Shown: positions 8,025 to 15,606 of the stretch, piece by piece
Layout of the letters: every line of letters starts with the position of its first letter
Numbering within the stretch: the first letter of the stretch is position 1
From: Chloroflexi bacterium RBG_13_51_52
Lineage (GTDB): Bacteria; Chloroflexota; Dehalococcoidia; Dehalococcoidales; RBG-16-60-22
Length of the DNA: 18,116 nucleotides
Direction of reading: 5' to 3'
Assembly (NCBI GenBank): GCA_001796525.1
Contig: MGMT01000016.1
Location: 1 to 18,116, forward strand
The notes under the pieces: generated by a model
Database searches by the model: none
Told to the model about the DNA's origin: nothing
Seen by the model: the letters and a program-made list of their open reading frames with translations, nothing else
Position numbers and translations under genes: made by a program

Positions 8025-9236
8025 ATGACTTATAGATATAGAGCCTATTCCACTGATAAAAAAATCATCGAGGGCAAGATAGAAGTTGCTTCAGAGAGTC
8101 TTGCCGAGGTAGCGCTTTACCGCGCCGGGTACCTGAACATCATCAGCCTGGAAGAAGTAACGCCCAAGCTGGAGATAGAAAAGCTGATACCGACGTTTTT
8201 CGGCGTAAAGATGCGGGATGTGATCGATATTTCAAACCAGCTAGCCACGCTGGTGCAGGCGGGCATTACGCTATTAGCAGCGCTAAAACTACTCGAGGGA
8301 CGGGTAACGAAGAAAACTCTGAAACAGACTTTCCGGAGGCTAATCGAGGAAATCCAGGCAGGCAACTCTCTGTCTCAAGCGATGAGTCAGTACCCGCAGA
8401 TATTTACCAACACATATCGCCAGATAATTAAATCCAGCGAACAGGCAGGGACACTGGAAGCCGGCCTTAAGCAGGCTGCCAAGTACCTGGAAAAACAAGC
8501 CTACGCCAACCAGAAAATCAAACGCGCCATGATGTATCCTATGTTTGTTTTACTGTTAGCTATCGGCGTGGTTTTCCTGCTGATTACGGTAGCCCTGCCG
8601 CCTTTGACAGCCCTTTTTAATTCGCTTGACGTGGAGCTGCCCTGGATGACCAGCACGCTTGTAAATACCGCCAATTATTTTACAGCTAATAGTCTGATGA
8701 TACTCGGCGTACTGACTGCCATTATTATAATCATTATCGGTCTGTTAAGGCTGGAACCCGTGAAATTAGCCAGAGACAATTTATTATTAAAAATACCTGT
8801 GATAGGTAAAATCATTATCGAACGCAGCATGGGGCTATTCTGCCAGACAGCCTCGATGCTTTTGGGGGCCGGACTGCGCCTGCCCCAGATTATCGATATC
8901 GTCATCCAGACCAACCGTAATCGGATAATACGCGGCGCTTTCAGTGGTGTCAGAGAAAGGCTTGTCCAGGGTGAAGGGCTATCACAGCCGATGACGGAAA
9001 ACAAGCTATTCCCTTCCCTGCTGGTGGAAATGATAGTGGTCGGGGAGAAGACAGGATCGATGGACACCACGCTGGGGACCCTGGCGGATTTCTACGAACA
9101 GGAGGTCGACCGAAAAATCGACTCCCTGATATCAATGATAGAGCCTGTATTAACACTGGCTATCGGGGGGCTGGTGATTTTCATCGCGCTTTCGATGATA
9201 ACGCCACTCTATTCGATATTAAAACAAATGAATTAG
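8025..9236 (+). CDS. pilC: Type IV pilus inner-membrane platform protein PilC, GspF family
   Basis: 403 residues, normal for PilC/GspF. It has two homologous T2SSF domains (about 65-190 and 268-391). The first begins DISNQLATLVQAGITLLAAL and the second contains GLFCQTASMLLGAGLRLPQI; this pairing is the family signature. Hydrophobic membrane segments are visible at about 170-200, 222-243 and 375-400. By family it forms the membrane platform on which PilB and PilT act, turning ATPase rotation into pilin insertion or removal. The ATG lies 10 bp after the pilB stop with a GAGAG ribosome-binding site, so it is tightly linked to pilB. The N-terminal 60 residues (YRYRAYSTDKKIIEGKI) match the usual short PilC leader domain. 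Confidence 0.94.
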   Translation: MTYRYRAYSTDKKIIEGKIEVASESLAEVALYRAGYLNIISLEEVTPKLEIEKLIPTFFGVKMRDVIDISNQLATLVQAGITLLAALKLLEGRVTKKTLKQTFRRLIEEIQAGNSLSQAMSQYPQIFTNTYRQIIKSSEQAGTLEAGLKQAAKYLEKQAYANQKIKRAMMYPMFVLLLAIGVVFLLITVALPPLTALFNSLDVELPWMTSTLVNTANYFTANSLMILGVLTAIIIIIIGLLRLEPVKLARDNLLLKIPVIGKIIIERSMGLFCQTASMLLGAGLRLPQIIDIVIQTNRNRIIRGAFSGVRERLVQGEGLSQPMTENKLFPSLLVEMIVVGEKTGSMDTTLGTLADFYEQEVDRKIDSLISMIEPVLTLAIGGLVIFIALSMITPLYSILKQMN

Positions 9237-9254
9237 GCAGAAGCAGGAAAAAAG

Positions 9255-9641
9255 ATGTTGAAATCAGCACGGCGCGGAGTCAAATTGAATAGTCAGACAG
9301 GCATGGGACTGGTGGAAACGCTGGTTGCCGTGGCGATCCTGGCAACCTCCGTGGTTGCTTTTGTTATCGCTCTTTCGGCAGGCTCTTTGACCGTGAATGA
9401 ACATGATAGAGAAACCATTGCCCAGGGACTGGCGCAGACACAGATGGAATACACGAAGAATTCCGCCTTCGTGCCCGGCGCGGCTACTTATCCCGCATTA
9501 GCCGTTCCGGCGACTTACAGCGTATCGGTGGGCGTGGTAGCAGTACCCGGCGCCGATAACAACATACAGAAAGTAACAGTCAGCGTCCTGAAAGACAGCG
9601 TGAGTATTATAACGATTTCCGATTACAAGGTGAACAGATGA
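9255..9641 (+). CDS. Minor prepilin-like protein (PilV/PulG-type N-terminus)
   Basis: 128 residues with a class III prepilin signal. A basic leader of 16 residues ends in Gly16, followed by M-G-L-V-E, so cleavage by prepilin peptidase after G16 would leave Met1 and the critical Glu5. The hydrophobic helix (residues 19-41, LVETLVAVAILATSVVAFVI) is the spine that packs in the pilus core. The rest is a short globular domain, Thr/Val rich, predicted beta. The GMGLVETLVA style resembles minor pilins of the PilV/GspI class rather than a major pilin (normally GFTLIEL). It is 18 bp after pilC and overlaps the next gene by four bases (ATGA), so the two are co-translated. Likely role: part of a tip or initiation complex for the pilus. 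Confidence 0.85.
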   Translation: MLKSARRGVKLNSQTGMGLVETLVAVAILATSVVAFVIALSAGSLTVNEHDRETIAQGLAQTQMEYTKNSAFVPGAATYPALAVPATYSVSVGVVAVPGADNNIQKVTVSVLKDSVSIITISDYKVNR

Positions 9642-10084
9642 AAAGACAGGCAGGCGCAACTATGGTGGAGCTGATCACAGCTGTAGCTGTAACCGGAATA
9701 ATTGTGGTTTTCCTGGGGACGGCTATCTACCACATTCTTACCGTTTCCGAATACGGTAATGAGAAGTTCACCGCTTTACACGAGCTGCAAAACGCCGCTT
9801 ACTGGTTCAACAAGGACGGGCAAGAGGCAAAAACAGCCACCGGGGGCAGTCAACTGGTGCTGACACTGACCGACAATTCAACCGTCACTTATACACTGGC
9901 GGGCACCGACCTGCGGCGCACCGCCGGAGGCATGCAGCTAATACTGGCGCGTAATATCAGCAGCGTAAGTTTCTCCATAAACAGCCGCACGGCGACGATG
10001 AACCTGATTTCAACTCCCCCGGGTAGAAACGAAATAAGCGAAAACGGGACATACATGGTTTATTTAAGGCCGGTGGAGGGTTAA
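9638..10084 (+). CDS. Minor prepilin-like protein (PilW/GspJ-type)
   Basis: 148 residues with a very short prepilin leader, MKRQAG, then A-T-M-V-E, so Glu5 follows the Gly6 cleavage site. The hydrophobic helix is at about 12-34 (LITAVAVTGIIVVFLGTAI). The C-terminal domain has strand-rich segments and the pattern LQNAAYWFNKDGQEA, common in GspJ/PilW-like pseudopilins, which have a conserved helix followed by beta strands. The start overlaps the previous stop (ATGA), and its own stop directly abuts the next ATG at 10085. It probably assembles with the neighbouring minor pilins into a pilus tip or priming complex. The specific class is an inference from length and gene order. Confidence 0.83.
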   Translation: MKRQAGATMVELITAVAVTGIIVVFLGTAIYHILTVSEYGNEKFTALHELQNAAYWFNKDGQEAKTATGGSQLVLTLTDNSTVTYTLAGTDLRRTAGGMQLILARNISSVSFSINSRTATMNLISTPPGRNEISENGTYMVYLRPVEG

Positions 10085-11599
10085 ATGAACGGCGAAAAGG
10101 GGCAAGCCCTGCCTTTAGCCATCATGGCACTGACCATAGGTACGCTGTTGGTAGCGCCCTTCCTGGGACATGCCAGCAGCAGCATTATAGGCTCCCGGAC
10201 ATACGGGCAAGCGATAGACTACCGGAATGCCTGCGATGCGGGCGTGGAACACGGCATCTGGAGTCTCCTGTATGGTGGACTGGGAAGCCTGATTCCAAAT
10301 CCCGGCGACCAAATTGTTTATCAACTGCCGGAGACGATTAACGGCGTTACCACCACAGTCACCATAACCTCCAATGCCACCGGCGGGGGCGGGGCAGGGA
10401 GCATTACAAAGACAGTTATAGACTCCTTCGATTTTGACGGGACATTTTGCAATATGCCCGATATTATACATGTCTCCGGGAATATTTACGCTATAGCGTA
10501 CCAGGGTCCCGGCAGCGACGGGTTTCTAAGGACAGTAGAGATAGGTCCGGATGGAAATATCACCAATAGCGCTATCGATACGCTGGAGTTTGATACCAGC
10601 GACTGCAATCATCCGAGTATTATCCATGTGTCCGGTAACACCTACGCAATCGCCTATACGGGTTCCGGTAACGATGGCTGGCTCAAGACTATGACGATTG
10701 CTGCCAACGGCGATATAAGCAACAGTGTTATCGACCTATTGGAATTCGACCCGAGTAACGGTTATGAACCGGATATCGTTTTCGTATCCGGTATCTACTA
10801 TGCCATTGCGTACCGGGGCACAGGCAGCGACGGCTTCCTTGTAACCGTAACTATCGCGGCAAACGGCGATATAAGCAACAGCGTTATCGACAGTTATGAG
10901 TTCGACCCCAGTAATGGCTATGAACCCGATATCATACACGTATCCGGAATATACTTTGCGATTGCATATCGGGGCCCGGGGAATGACGGATGGGTTGCAA
11001 CCGTAACTATCGCGTCGAACGGCGATATCGGCAGCAGTGTTGTCGATACGCTGGAATTCGCGCCCAGCTATGGCGCTAATCCATATATTATAAATACCAC
11101 AGGAAATGTTTACGCGATAGTCTACACGGGTCCCAATTCCGACGGTTTTATAGCAACAATGACTATTTCTACTGCCGGTGCTATCTCCAACAGCGTTATC
11201 AGCAGCTACGAATTCGACCCTACCAACGGGCAGGAGCCTCAAATTATACACATCGCGGGCAATATATATGCCATAGTGTATGACGGCCCGCAGAACGACG
11301 GCCACCTGGTAACACTGCCGATAGAAACAGACGGTACTGTCACCGGGACGATTACGGATACGTATGAGTATGACACCAGCAACGGATACTATCCGGATAT
11401 CATCATCATCTCCGACGGGATTTTAGCAATTGCCTACTGTATTCCGTCGGCAAGGGGTTCTCTAATTACGATAGGTATCGCCACCAGCGGCGCCGCGAAT
11501 GCCTATAGAATCGTTGCCAGTGCCGGCGATACTTCTATAAATGCTTTCGTGTATACAGATAACACCACGGCGTCTATCGTTGCCTGGCAGGTACATTAA
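10085..11599 (+). CDS. PilX-like pilus protein carrying a seven-repeat, probable beta-propeller domain
   Basis: 504 residues. The N-terminus GQALPLAIMALTIGTLLVAP is a PilX/GspK-like pilin helix: Gly6 precedes a hydrophobic helix but there is no Glu5, as in PilX and GspK. The segment to residue 106 continues in a pilin-like way. Residues 107-470 are exactly seven repeats of 52 residues (107-158, 159-210, 211-262, 263-314, 315-366, 367-418, 419-470). Each reads roughly IxNSVIDxxEFD, EPDIIHVSG, YAIAYRG, GSDGFLxTVTIAANGD, that is four short strands, the expected content of one propeller blade. The tail 471-504 (ending IVAWQVH) resembles the end of PilX-type pilins, so the propeller may be inserted in a pilin fold. 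Likely an exposed, tip-located binding or structural protein. PilY1 is another pilus protein with a propeller, but its architecture is different. The gene abuts the previous stop. Repeat structure is direct; fold and role are inferred. Confidence 0.85.
   Translation: MNGEKGQALPLAIMALTIGTLLVAPFLGHASSSIIGSRTYGQAIDYRNACDAGVEHGIWSLLYGGLGSLIPNPGDQIVYQLPETINGVTTTVTITSNATGGGGAGSITKTVIDSFDFDGTFCNMPDIIHVSGNIYAIAYQGPGSDGFLRTVEIGPDGNITNSAIDTLEFDTSDCNHPSIIHVSGNTYAIAYTGSGNDGWLKTMTIAANGDISNSVIDLLEFDPSNGYEPDIVFVSGIYYAIAYRGTGSDGFLVTVTIAANGDISNSVIDSYEFDPSNGYEPDIIHVSGIYFAIAYRGPGNDGWVATVTIASNGDIGSSVVDTLEFAPSYGANPYIINTTGNVYAIVYTGPNSDGFIATMTISTAGAISNSVISSYEFDPTNGQEPQIIHIAGNIYAIVYDGPQNDGHLVTLPIETDGTVTGTITDTYEYDTSNGYYPDIIIISDGILAIAYCIPSARGSLITIGIATSGAANAYRIVASAGDTSINAFVYTDNTTASIVAWQVH
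10403..11494 (+). repeat. Seven in-frame 156-bp coding repeats
   Basis: Units start at 10403, 10559, 10715, 10871, 11027, 11183 and 11339, each 156 bp (52 codons) with no insertion or deletion between units. Units 3 and 4 are closest in protein and share runs such as AACGGCGATATAAGCAACAG. Elsewhere synonymous sites differ, so the array is not a recent expansion. Unit 7 is the most diverged. Confidence 0.9.
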
Positions 11600-11640
11600 T
11601 GAAAAGATTGGCAATCAAACAGCTTAAAGAAAGATTTTGA
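11599..11640 (+). CDS. Possible 13-residue coupling ORF between two pilus genes
   Basis: An ATG overlaps the stop of the propeller gene (TAATG) and opens a 13-codon frame, MKRLAIKQLKERF, whose TGA overlaps the ATG of the PilO-like gene (TGATG). It has no clear ribosome-binding site of its own, so translation would rely on reinitiation. The 40-bp gap is thus bridged exactly by stop/start overlaps at both ends. It may carry ribosomes from one gene to the next, or be chance or a gene remnant. No function is assigned to the peptide. Confidence 0.35.
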   Translation: MKRLAIKQLKERF

Positions 11641-12203
11641 TGAAAACTCATAAACCGCTCATCATAATATTAATAGTAGCCCTTCTAGTGGTCTACTTCC
11701 TCATAGGGAGAGACTACCTTGAACAGCGTAATCAAAAAGAAGTGCTGGCGGGGCAAATTGCGGAAGCAACATCGGTACTGGCCCTGATTCCCCTGCCCCC
11801 CGCCGACATCGATGAGCAGCTTGCCGACGCTCAAGACAACCTGTGGGAAGTGCAAGACACTTTCACTATAGATACGAACGATACCAGAATCGTCAACGGG
11901 ATTCTTAGACTGGCGGAGGAGGCGGGGGTAATAGCAATACCCCTATCAACGCAACCCTGGACATTGGAGCAGGTATTAGACCAGGACTACTCTGTTTTCC
12001 GCATTAACCTGGAGGTTACCGGCAATTATACACAAATGGTAAGTTTCCTGTACCGACTGGAAAACAGCGACCCCAGGACACTTATCCTTGAGCAGCTGAC
12101 AGTCGAGAAGGCTTCGGGCGGACTCCTGCTGGAAAACACGGTTGAAGGGCCAATAACCGCTAATATCAGAATAGCCATATACGCTCCTCCTATGGAGAAA
12201 TAA
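11640..12203 (+). CDS. pilO: PilO-like pilus assembly protein
   Basis: 187 residues from the ATG at 11640; a TTG one codon earlier is less likely. One N-terminal membrane helix (about 7-24, LIIILIVALLVVYFLIG) follows a short basic cytoplasmic tail, then a coiled-coil-like region (about 28-75), then a globular domain. The segment FRINLEVTGNYTQMVSFLYR and the following LENSDPRTLILEQLTVEK are characteristic of the PilO ferredoxin-like core. By family PilO pairs with PilN on the outer face of the membrane, aligning the pilus machine. It lies 23 bp upstream of the PilM-PilN fusion, whereas in most genomes pilO follows pilN. The ribosome-binding site is weak (AAAGAAAG), so translation may depend on coupling from the small ORF upstream. 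Sequence identity to PilO is modest by eye, but size, topology and context agree. Confidence 0.82.
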   Translation: MKTHKPLIIILIVALLVVYFLIGRDYLEQRNQKEVLAGQIAEATSVLALIPLPPADIDEQLADAQDNLWEVQDTFTIDTNDTRIVNGILRLAEEAGVIAIPLSTQPWTLEQVLDQDYSVFRINLEVTGNYTQMVSFLYRLENSDPRTLILEQLTVEKASGGLLLENTVEGPITANIRIAIYAPPMEK

Positions 12204-12226
12204 TCCGGAAAGACTGAAGGAAGAAG

Positions 12227-13732
12227 ATGTACGTCGCTCTCAATATAAGCAGCCAGAACATAAAAATACTGTCGCTAAAGGGTAGGCGTGTAATAACATG
12301 GGCAAGCGCCGACCTTACCGGGGAACCGGTCCGCGACGGGCTGATTATGCAACCACAAGCCGTTGGTGAGGCAATCAATTCATTATTCAAGTCTACCGGA
12401 ATACCGAAAAAAAATATCATCAGCAGCATCGCCGGACTTTCGTTCACCTACCGGTTTATCAGCCTGCCCCGGATGAAGACCTCGCTGCTTGAAGAGGCAA
12501 TCCTGCGGGCGGCGAAAAAAGAAATATCATTACCCCTGGACGAACTATATGTTTCCTGGCAGCTAATCCGCAGCAAAGGGGAGGAGCAGGAATTTTTTAT
12601 CATCGGCGTGCCGCGCAACCAGGTTGACGCAATCGTTCAAACTTTGAAAATAGCCGATATAGAGCCCTACCTCATGGACCTGCGACCGCTGGCGCTGGCA
12701 CGGACGGCGAACCGAAGCGATGCAATAGTTGTAAACATGGAGCCTGATTGTTTCGACATCGTCTTCATCACAAAAGGTCTGCCCACGGTGATACACTCAA
12801 TTACCCCGAGAAGCGAGGGAGCTTCCCTGGAAGATAACATACGCCGCCTGGCGGACGAATTAACAAAAACAGCCGCTTTTTATCAGAGTAACCACCCGGA
12901 AATCCAGCTGGATGGGAACCTCCCGTTGCTATTGACAGGCCAGCTGGCGGCCGAAGTAGTAGTCAATGGACTGCTCCAGTCTGAAATAGATTACCCGATA
13001 GAGCGACTGATTCCTGCGGTAGAATATCCCGACAGCCTGCCGATCACTTCATATGCAACCAGTATCGGACTAGCTATCAAGAGAACGCCGCTCAAACAGC
13101 CCGCCCGAGGAGAAGACAACCACTTTTCCGATATCAATATAAATATCCTGGAAGGGAAATACCGTAAGCCTAAAGCGAAACCCATCGCCGCAAGGTATCT
13201 ATTTTTAGGTGCTTTCCTGGTAGCTGCCGTCGGTCTCCTTTTCCCGCTTTACCAGGCGAGAAGCGGAGTCGCCACAGAAAACCGAATCCTGGAAGAAAAT
13301 TTGAATAACGTTAGCCGGGAACTCAACCTGGCTACCCTGATTAATGAGGAAACTGTAAAAACCGAGGATACAATCCGGCAAATCACTGCCGCTACCGAAG
13401 CTTTGAAAGTCGCCAACATAAATATCCTCGGCAGTAGAGGCATATTCAATACCGAAATACAGCAAGTCACCGGGGTTCTACCGTTAAAAACATCTTTTAC
13501 GTCAATAGAGATTGTAAAAGACTCTATAATAATCAAGGGAGAAACGGAGAGCGTTTTTACAGTAATTGAATATGCCATGGCGCTGGAGGCCGAAGGCATA
13601 TTTACAAATGTACGCATCAGAGAACTGGATGAAACACTGATTTCAATACCGGGAACCGAAGAATCCGAATCTACTCCGCCACAGGTCAGTGTAATAACCT
13701 TTGAAATAGTCGCGCAATTAGTGAAGCCGTAA
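12227..13732 (+). CDS. PilM-PilN fusion protein
   Basis: 501 residues, with two normally separate T4P proteins in one chain. Residues 1 to about 290 form a PilM-like actin-fold domain: the N-terminal phosphate-loop region ALNISSQNIKILSL, the PilM-typical SIAGLSFTYRFISLPRM with an adjacent LLEEAILRAAKKEISLPL, and a late nucleotide-site-like PLLLTGQLAAEV. In the first loop Asn replaces the usual acidic residue. Residues 302-313 (DININILEGKYR) resemble the INLLP-type N-terminal peptide by which PilN binds PilM. A membrane helix follows (about 324-345), then a coiled-coil region (about 350-395) and a PilN-like periplasmic-type domain to the end. A strong ribosome-binding site GAAGGA at 12216-12221 supports the ATG. 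It would join the cytoplasmic ring and the external PilN/PilO layer covalently at 1:1. Membrane topology (cytoplasmic N-terminus, outside C-terminus) follows from the families. Confidence 0.88.
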   Translation: MYVALNISSQNIKILSLKGRRVITWASADLTGEPVRDGLIMQPQAVGEAINSLFKSTGIPKKNIISSIAGLSFTYRFISLPRMKTSLLEEAILRAAKKEISLPLDELYVSWQLIRSKGEEQEFFIIGVPRNQVDAIVQTLKIADIEPYLMDLRPLALARTANRSDAIVVNMEPDCFDIVFITKGLPTVIHSITPRSEGASLEDNIRRLADELTKTAAFYQSNHPEIQLDGNLPLLLTGQLAAEVVVNGLLQSEIDYPIERLIPAVEYPDSLPITSYATSIGLAIKRTPLKQPARGEDNHFSDININILEGKYRKPKAKPIAARYLFLGAFLVAAVGLLFPLYQARSGVATENRILEENLNNVSRELNLATLINEETVKTEDTIRQITAATEALKVANINILGSRGIFNTEIQQVTGVLPLKTSFTSIEIVKDSIIIKGETESVFTVIEYAMALEAEGIFTNVRIRELDETLISIPGTEESESTPPQVSVITFEIVAQLVKP

Positions 13733-13748
13733 ACGAGGAGATGACGGA

Positions 13749-14822
13749 ATGCATATTAACGACATGTTGAGGCTGGCAATAACACGGAAAGCCTCCGACC
13801 TGCATTTGAAAGTAGGCAGTTTTCCGATAATGCGCATTAATGGCGAATTATTTGCGCAGGAGGATATGGATATTATTTCCCGAGAGTTCATGGAAATGAT
13901 ATTTATGCAGATAACCACCGAAAAGCAAAGGGAATCGTTTGCTAAAGAACTGGAAGCGGACTTTGCCTACCAGTCAAAAGACGCCGGTAGATTCCGTATT
14001 AATATCTGCCAGCAGGACGGCACGATAGGACTGGTCTGCCGCCCGGTGATAACGGAAGTGCCGACAATCGAAGGATTAGGGCTGCCCGAAATATGTAAAA
14101 CACTCGCCTTAAAAGGCAGCGGGCTGGTAATAGTGACCGGGCCTACCGGCTGCGGAAAATCGACAACACTGGCGGCGATGATGAATTATCTTAACCATAC
14201 CGAAAAGCGTAAAATCATCACAATAGAAGACCCCATAGAATATTTACACCGCGATATTAAATGCATGTTTTCACAGCGTGAACTCGGGAGAGACACTTTA
14301 TCTTTCGCTAATGCTCTGAAGCATGCCATGAGACAGGACCCCGATGTGATACTGGTGGGAGAAATGAGAGACCTTGAGACAATGGCTACCGTCCTTACGG
14401 CGGCGGAAACGGGCCACCTCGTGCTGGCAACGCTGCATACGCCGGGCACGACGGAGGCTATCAACCGTTTTATAGACGTTTTCCCTCCGTACCAGCAGCA
14501 GCAGGTACGCATTCAGCTATCTATAGCGCTTGAGGGAGTCATATACCAATTATTGATACCCCGCTCTGATTGTTCAGGGCGGGTGGCTGCCGTCGAGGTT
14601 ATGCTGGCATTACCGTCCATCAGGAATCTCATACGCGAAGGTAAAACGTACCAGATGATGAATATCATACAGACCGGAACACAGTTCGGTATGCAGTCCC
14701 TGAACCAGTCATTAACCGAGCTTTGTAAAAGAGGAATAATAACCGGCGAGGAAGCTCTTGCCAGGAGTATAGATACGGAAGAATTATCCGAGATGCTCGG
14801 CGGACGAAGAGTACATTCATAA
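13749..14822 (+). CDS. pilT: Type IV pilus retraction ATPase PilT
   Basis: 357 residues, the normal PilT size, without the N-terminal MshEN domain and zinc cysteines of PilB. The N-terminal PAS-like domain starts MHINDMLRLAITRKASDLHL, classic for PilT. Walker A is GPTGCGKST (K137), the Asp box EDPIEYLH, Walker B VILVGEMRD (E205), and the His box GHLVLATLHT. The C-terminal motif S290-IRNLIRE-297 matches the PilT AIRNLIRE signature needed for retraction. The ribosome-binding site GAGGAG (13735-13740) lies eight bases before the ATG. It closes the pilus operon, 16 bp after the PilM-PilN gene. By family it depolymerises the pilus, giving twitching motility or DNA uptake. Confidence 0.95.
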   Translation: MHINDMLRLAITRKASDLHLKVGSFPIMRINGELFAQEDMDIISREFMEMIFMQITTEKQRESFAKELEADFAYQSKDAGRFRINICQQDGTIGLVCRPVITEVPTIEGLGLPEICKTLALKGSGLVIVTGPTGCGKSTTLAAMMNYLNHTEKRKIITIEDPIEYLHRDIKCMFSQRELGRDTLSFANALKHAMRQDPDVILVGEMRDLETMATVLTAAETGHLVLATLHTPGTTEAINRFIDVFPPYQQQQVRIQLSIALEGVIYQLLIPRSDCSGRVAAVEVMLALPSIRNLIREGKTYQMMNIIQTGTQFGMQSLNQSLTELCKRGIITGEEALARSIDTEELSEMLGGRRVHS

Positions 14823-14868
14823 TTTCTTTCCGTATTCTCGAAGACTTGATTGAGAAGGAGCGCGATTT

Positions 14869-15606
14869 ATGGTAATAATGAGTTACGAGGAAACAAATAG
14901 AATCAACAATGTACTTATATCGGCAGTCTCCCATGAGTTGCGCACGCCGATAGCGGCGATAAAAGGCTATTCAACGATGTTACTCGACTATTTTCCCGAA
15001 CTCACGGTTAAAGAAACCAAGGAATATATCCAGTCTATAGATAATGCCACGGACAGGCTGACCAGACTCGTCGAAAACCTTCTGGACACATCACGTCTGG
15101 AGGCAGGACTGCTTAAGCTGGAAAAGACAAAGGTTAACATCGCCAGTCTTATCAAGGCAGCGGTTAAAGAAGCGGAAACCAGCGATAAACACCATAAAAT
15201 CATTACAGTACTGGATAATAATACAACCATGGTATACATCGACCCCAAGCTTATACGGCAGGTGCTGGATAATCTTCTCGAAAACGCCGCGAAGTGCTCG
15301 CCTAAAGGGACGGAAATCCTGATATCAACAAACAACAACGGACAGGAACTGAAGATAAGCGTTACCGACCACGGCACCTGGACACCTGCCGGTGATCTGA
15401 ACAGTATATGCGAACACATGAATGGAAGCGAGGAAAAAGCATCACCGGGCACGAACGGCATCGGGCTAAGATTATATATATGCCAGCGGCTGATAGCAGC
15501 CCACGGTGGACGAATGCGGGCAGAAGCCGCGGATAAAGGAAACGCCGTACAATTTACTCTTCCCTTAACTCCTGTAAAAAGCAAAGAAAAGCTAATATAT
15601 GTTTAA
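14869..15606 (+). CDS. Short histidine kinase without a sensor domain
   Basis: 245 residues. HisKA starts almost at the N-terminus, with phospho-His H22 in AVSHELRTPIAAIKGYS, then a dimerisation helix ending LENLLDTSRLEAGLL, then an HATPase_c domain with an intact N box (NLLENAAKCS). The rest of the ATP lid is atypical: the G1 box reads DHGTW where DxGxG is usual, the F box region is ICEHMNG, and the G2 region reads GTNGIGLRLYIC. It may have altered catalysis or work mainly as a phosphatase or partner kinase. There is no membrane segment or PAS domain, so any signal must come through another protein. The start is supported by GAAGGAG (14854-14860) eight bases upstream. It lies 46 bp after pilT and 68 bp before an OmpR-type regulator, its likely partner. 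Confidence 0.88.
   Translation: MVIMSYEETNRINNVLISAVSHELRTPIAAIKGYSTMLLDYFPELTVKETKEYIQSIDNATDRLTRLVENLLDTSRLEAGLLKLEKTKVNIASLIKAAVKEAETSDKHHKIITVLDNNTTMVYIDPKLIRQVLDNLLENAAKCSPKGTEILISTNNNGQELKISVTDHGTWTPAGDLNSICEHMNGSEEKASPGTNGIGLRLYICQRLIAAHGGRMRAEAADKGNAVQFTLPLTPVKSKEKLIYV

Noticed and set aside
10736..11305. 189-residue open frame on the minus strand under the propeller repeats
   Set aside because: Its periodic composition simply mirrors the 156-bp repeats on the other strand, and no ribosome-binding site or known domain is visible.
10403..11494. 156-bp periodic array considered as CRISPR or satellite DNA
   Set aside because: The units are in-frame coding repeats with no conserved short repeat plus variable spacer pattern.
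14988..15584. 198-residue minus-strand open frame opposite the short kinase
   Set aside because: The sense strand encodes clear HisKA and HATPase motifs; the antisense product is Ser/Arg rich with no recognisable domain.
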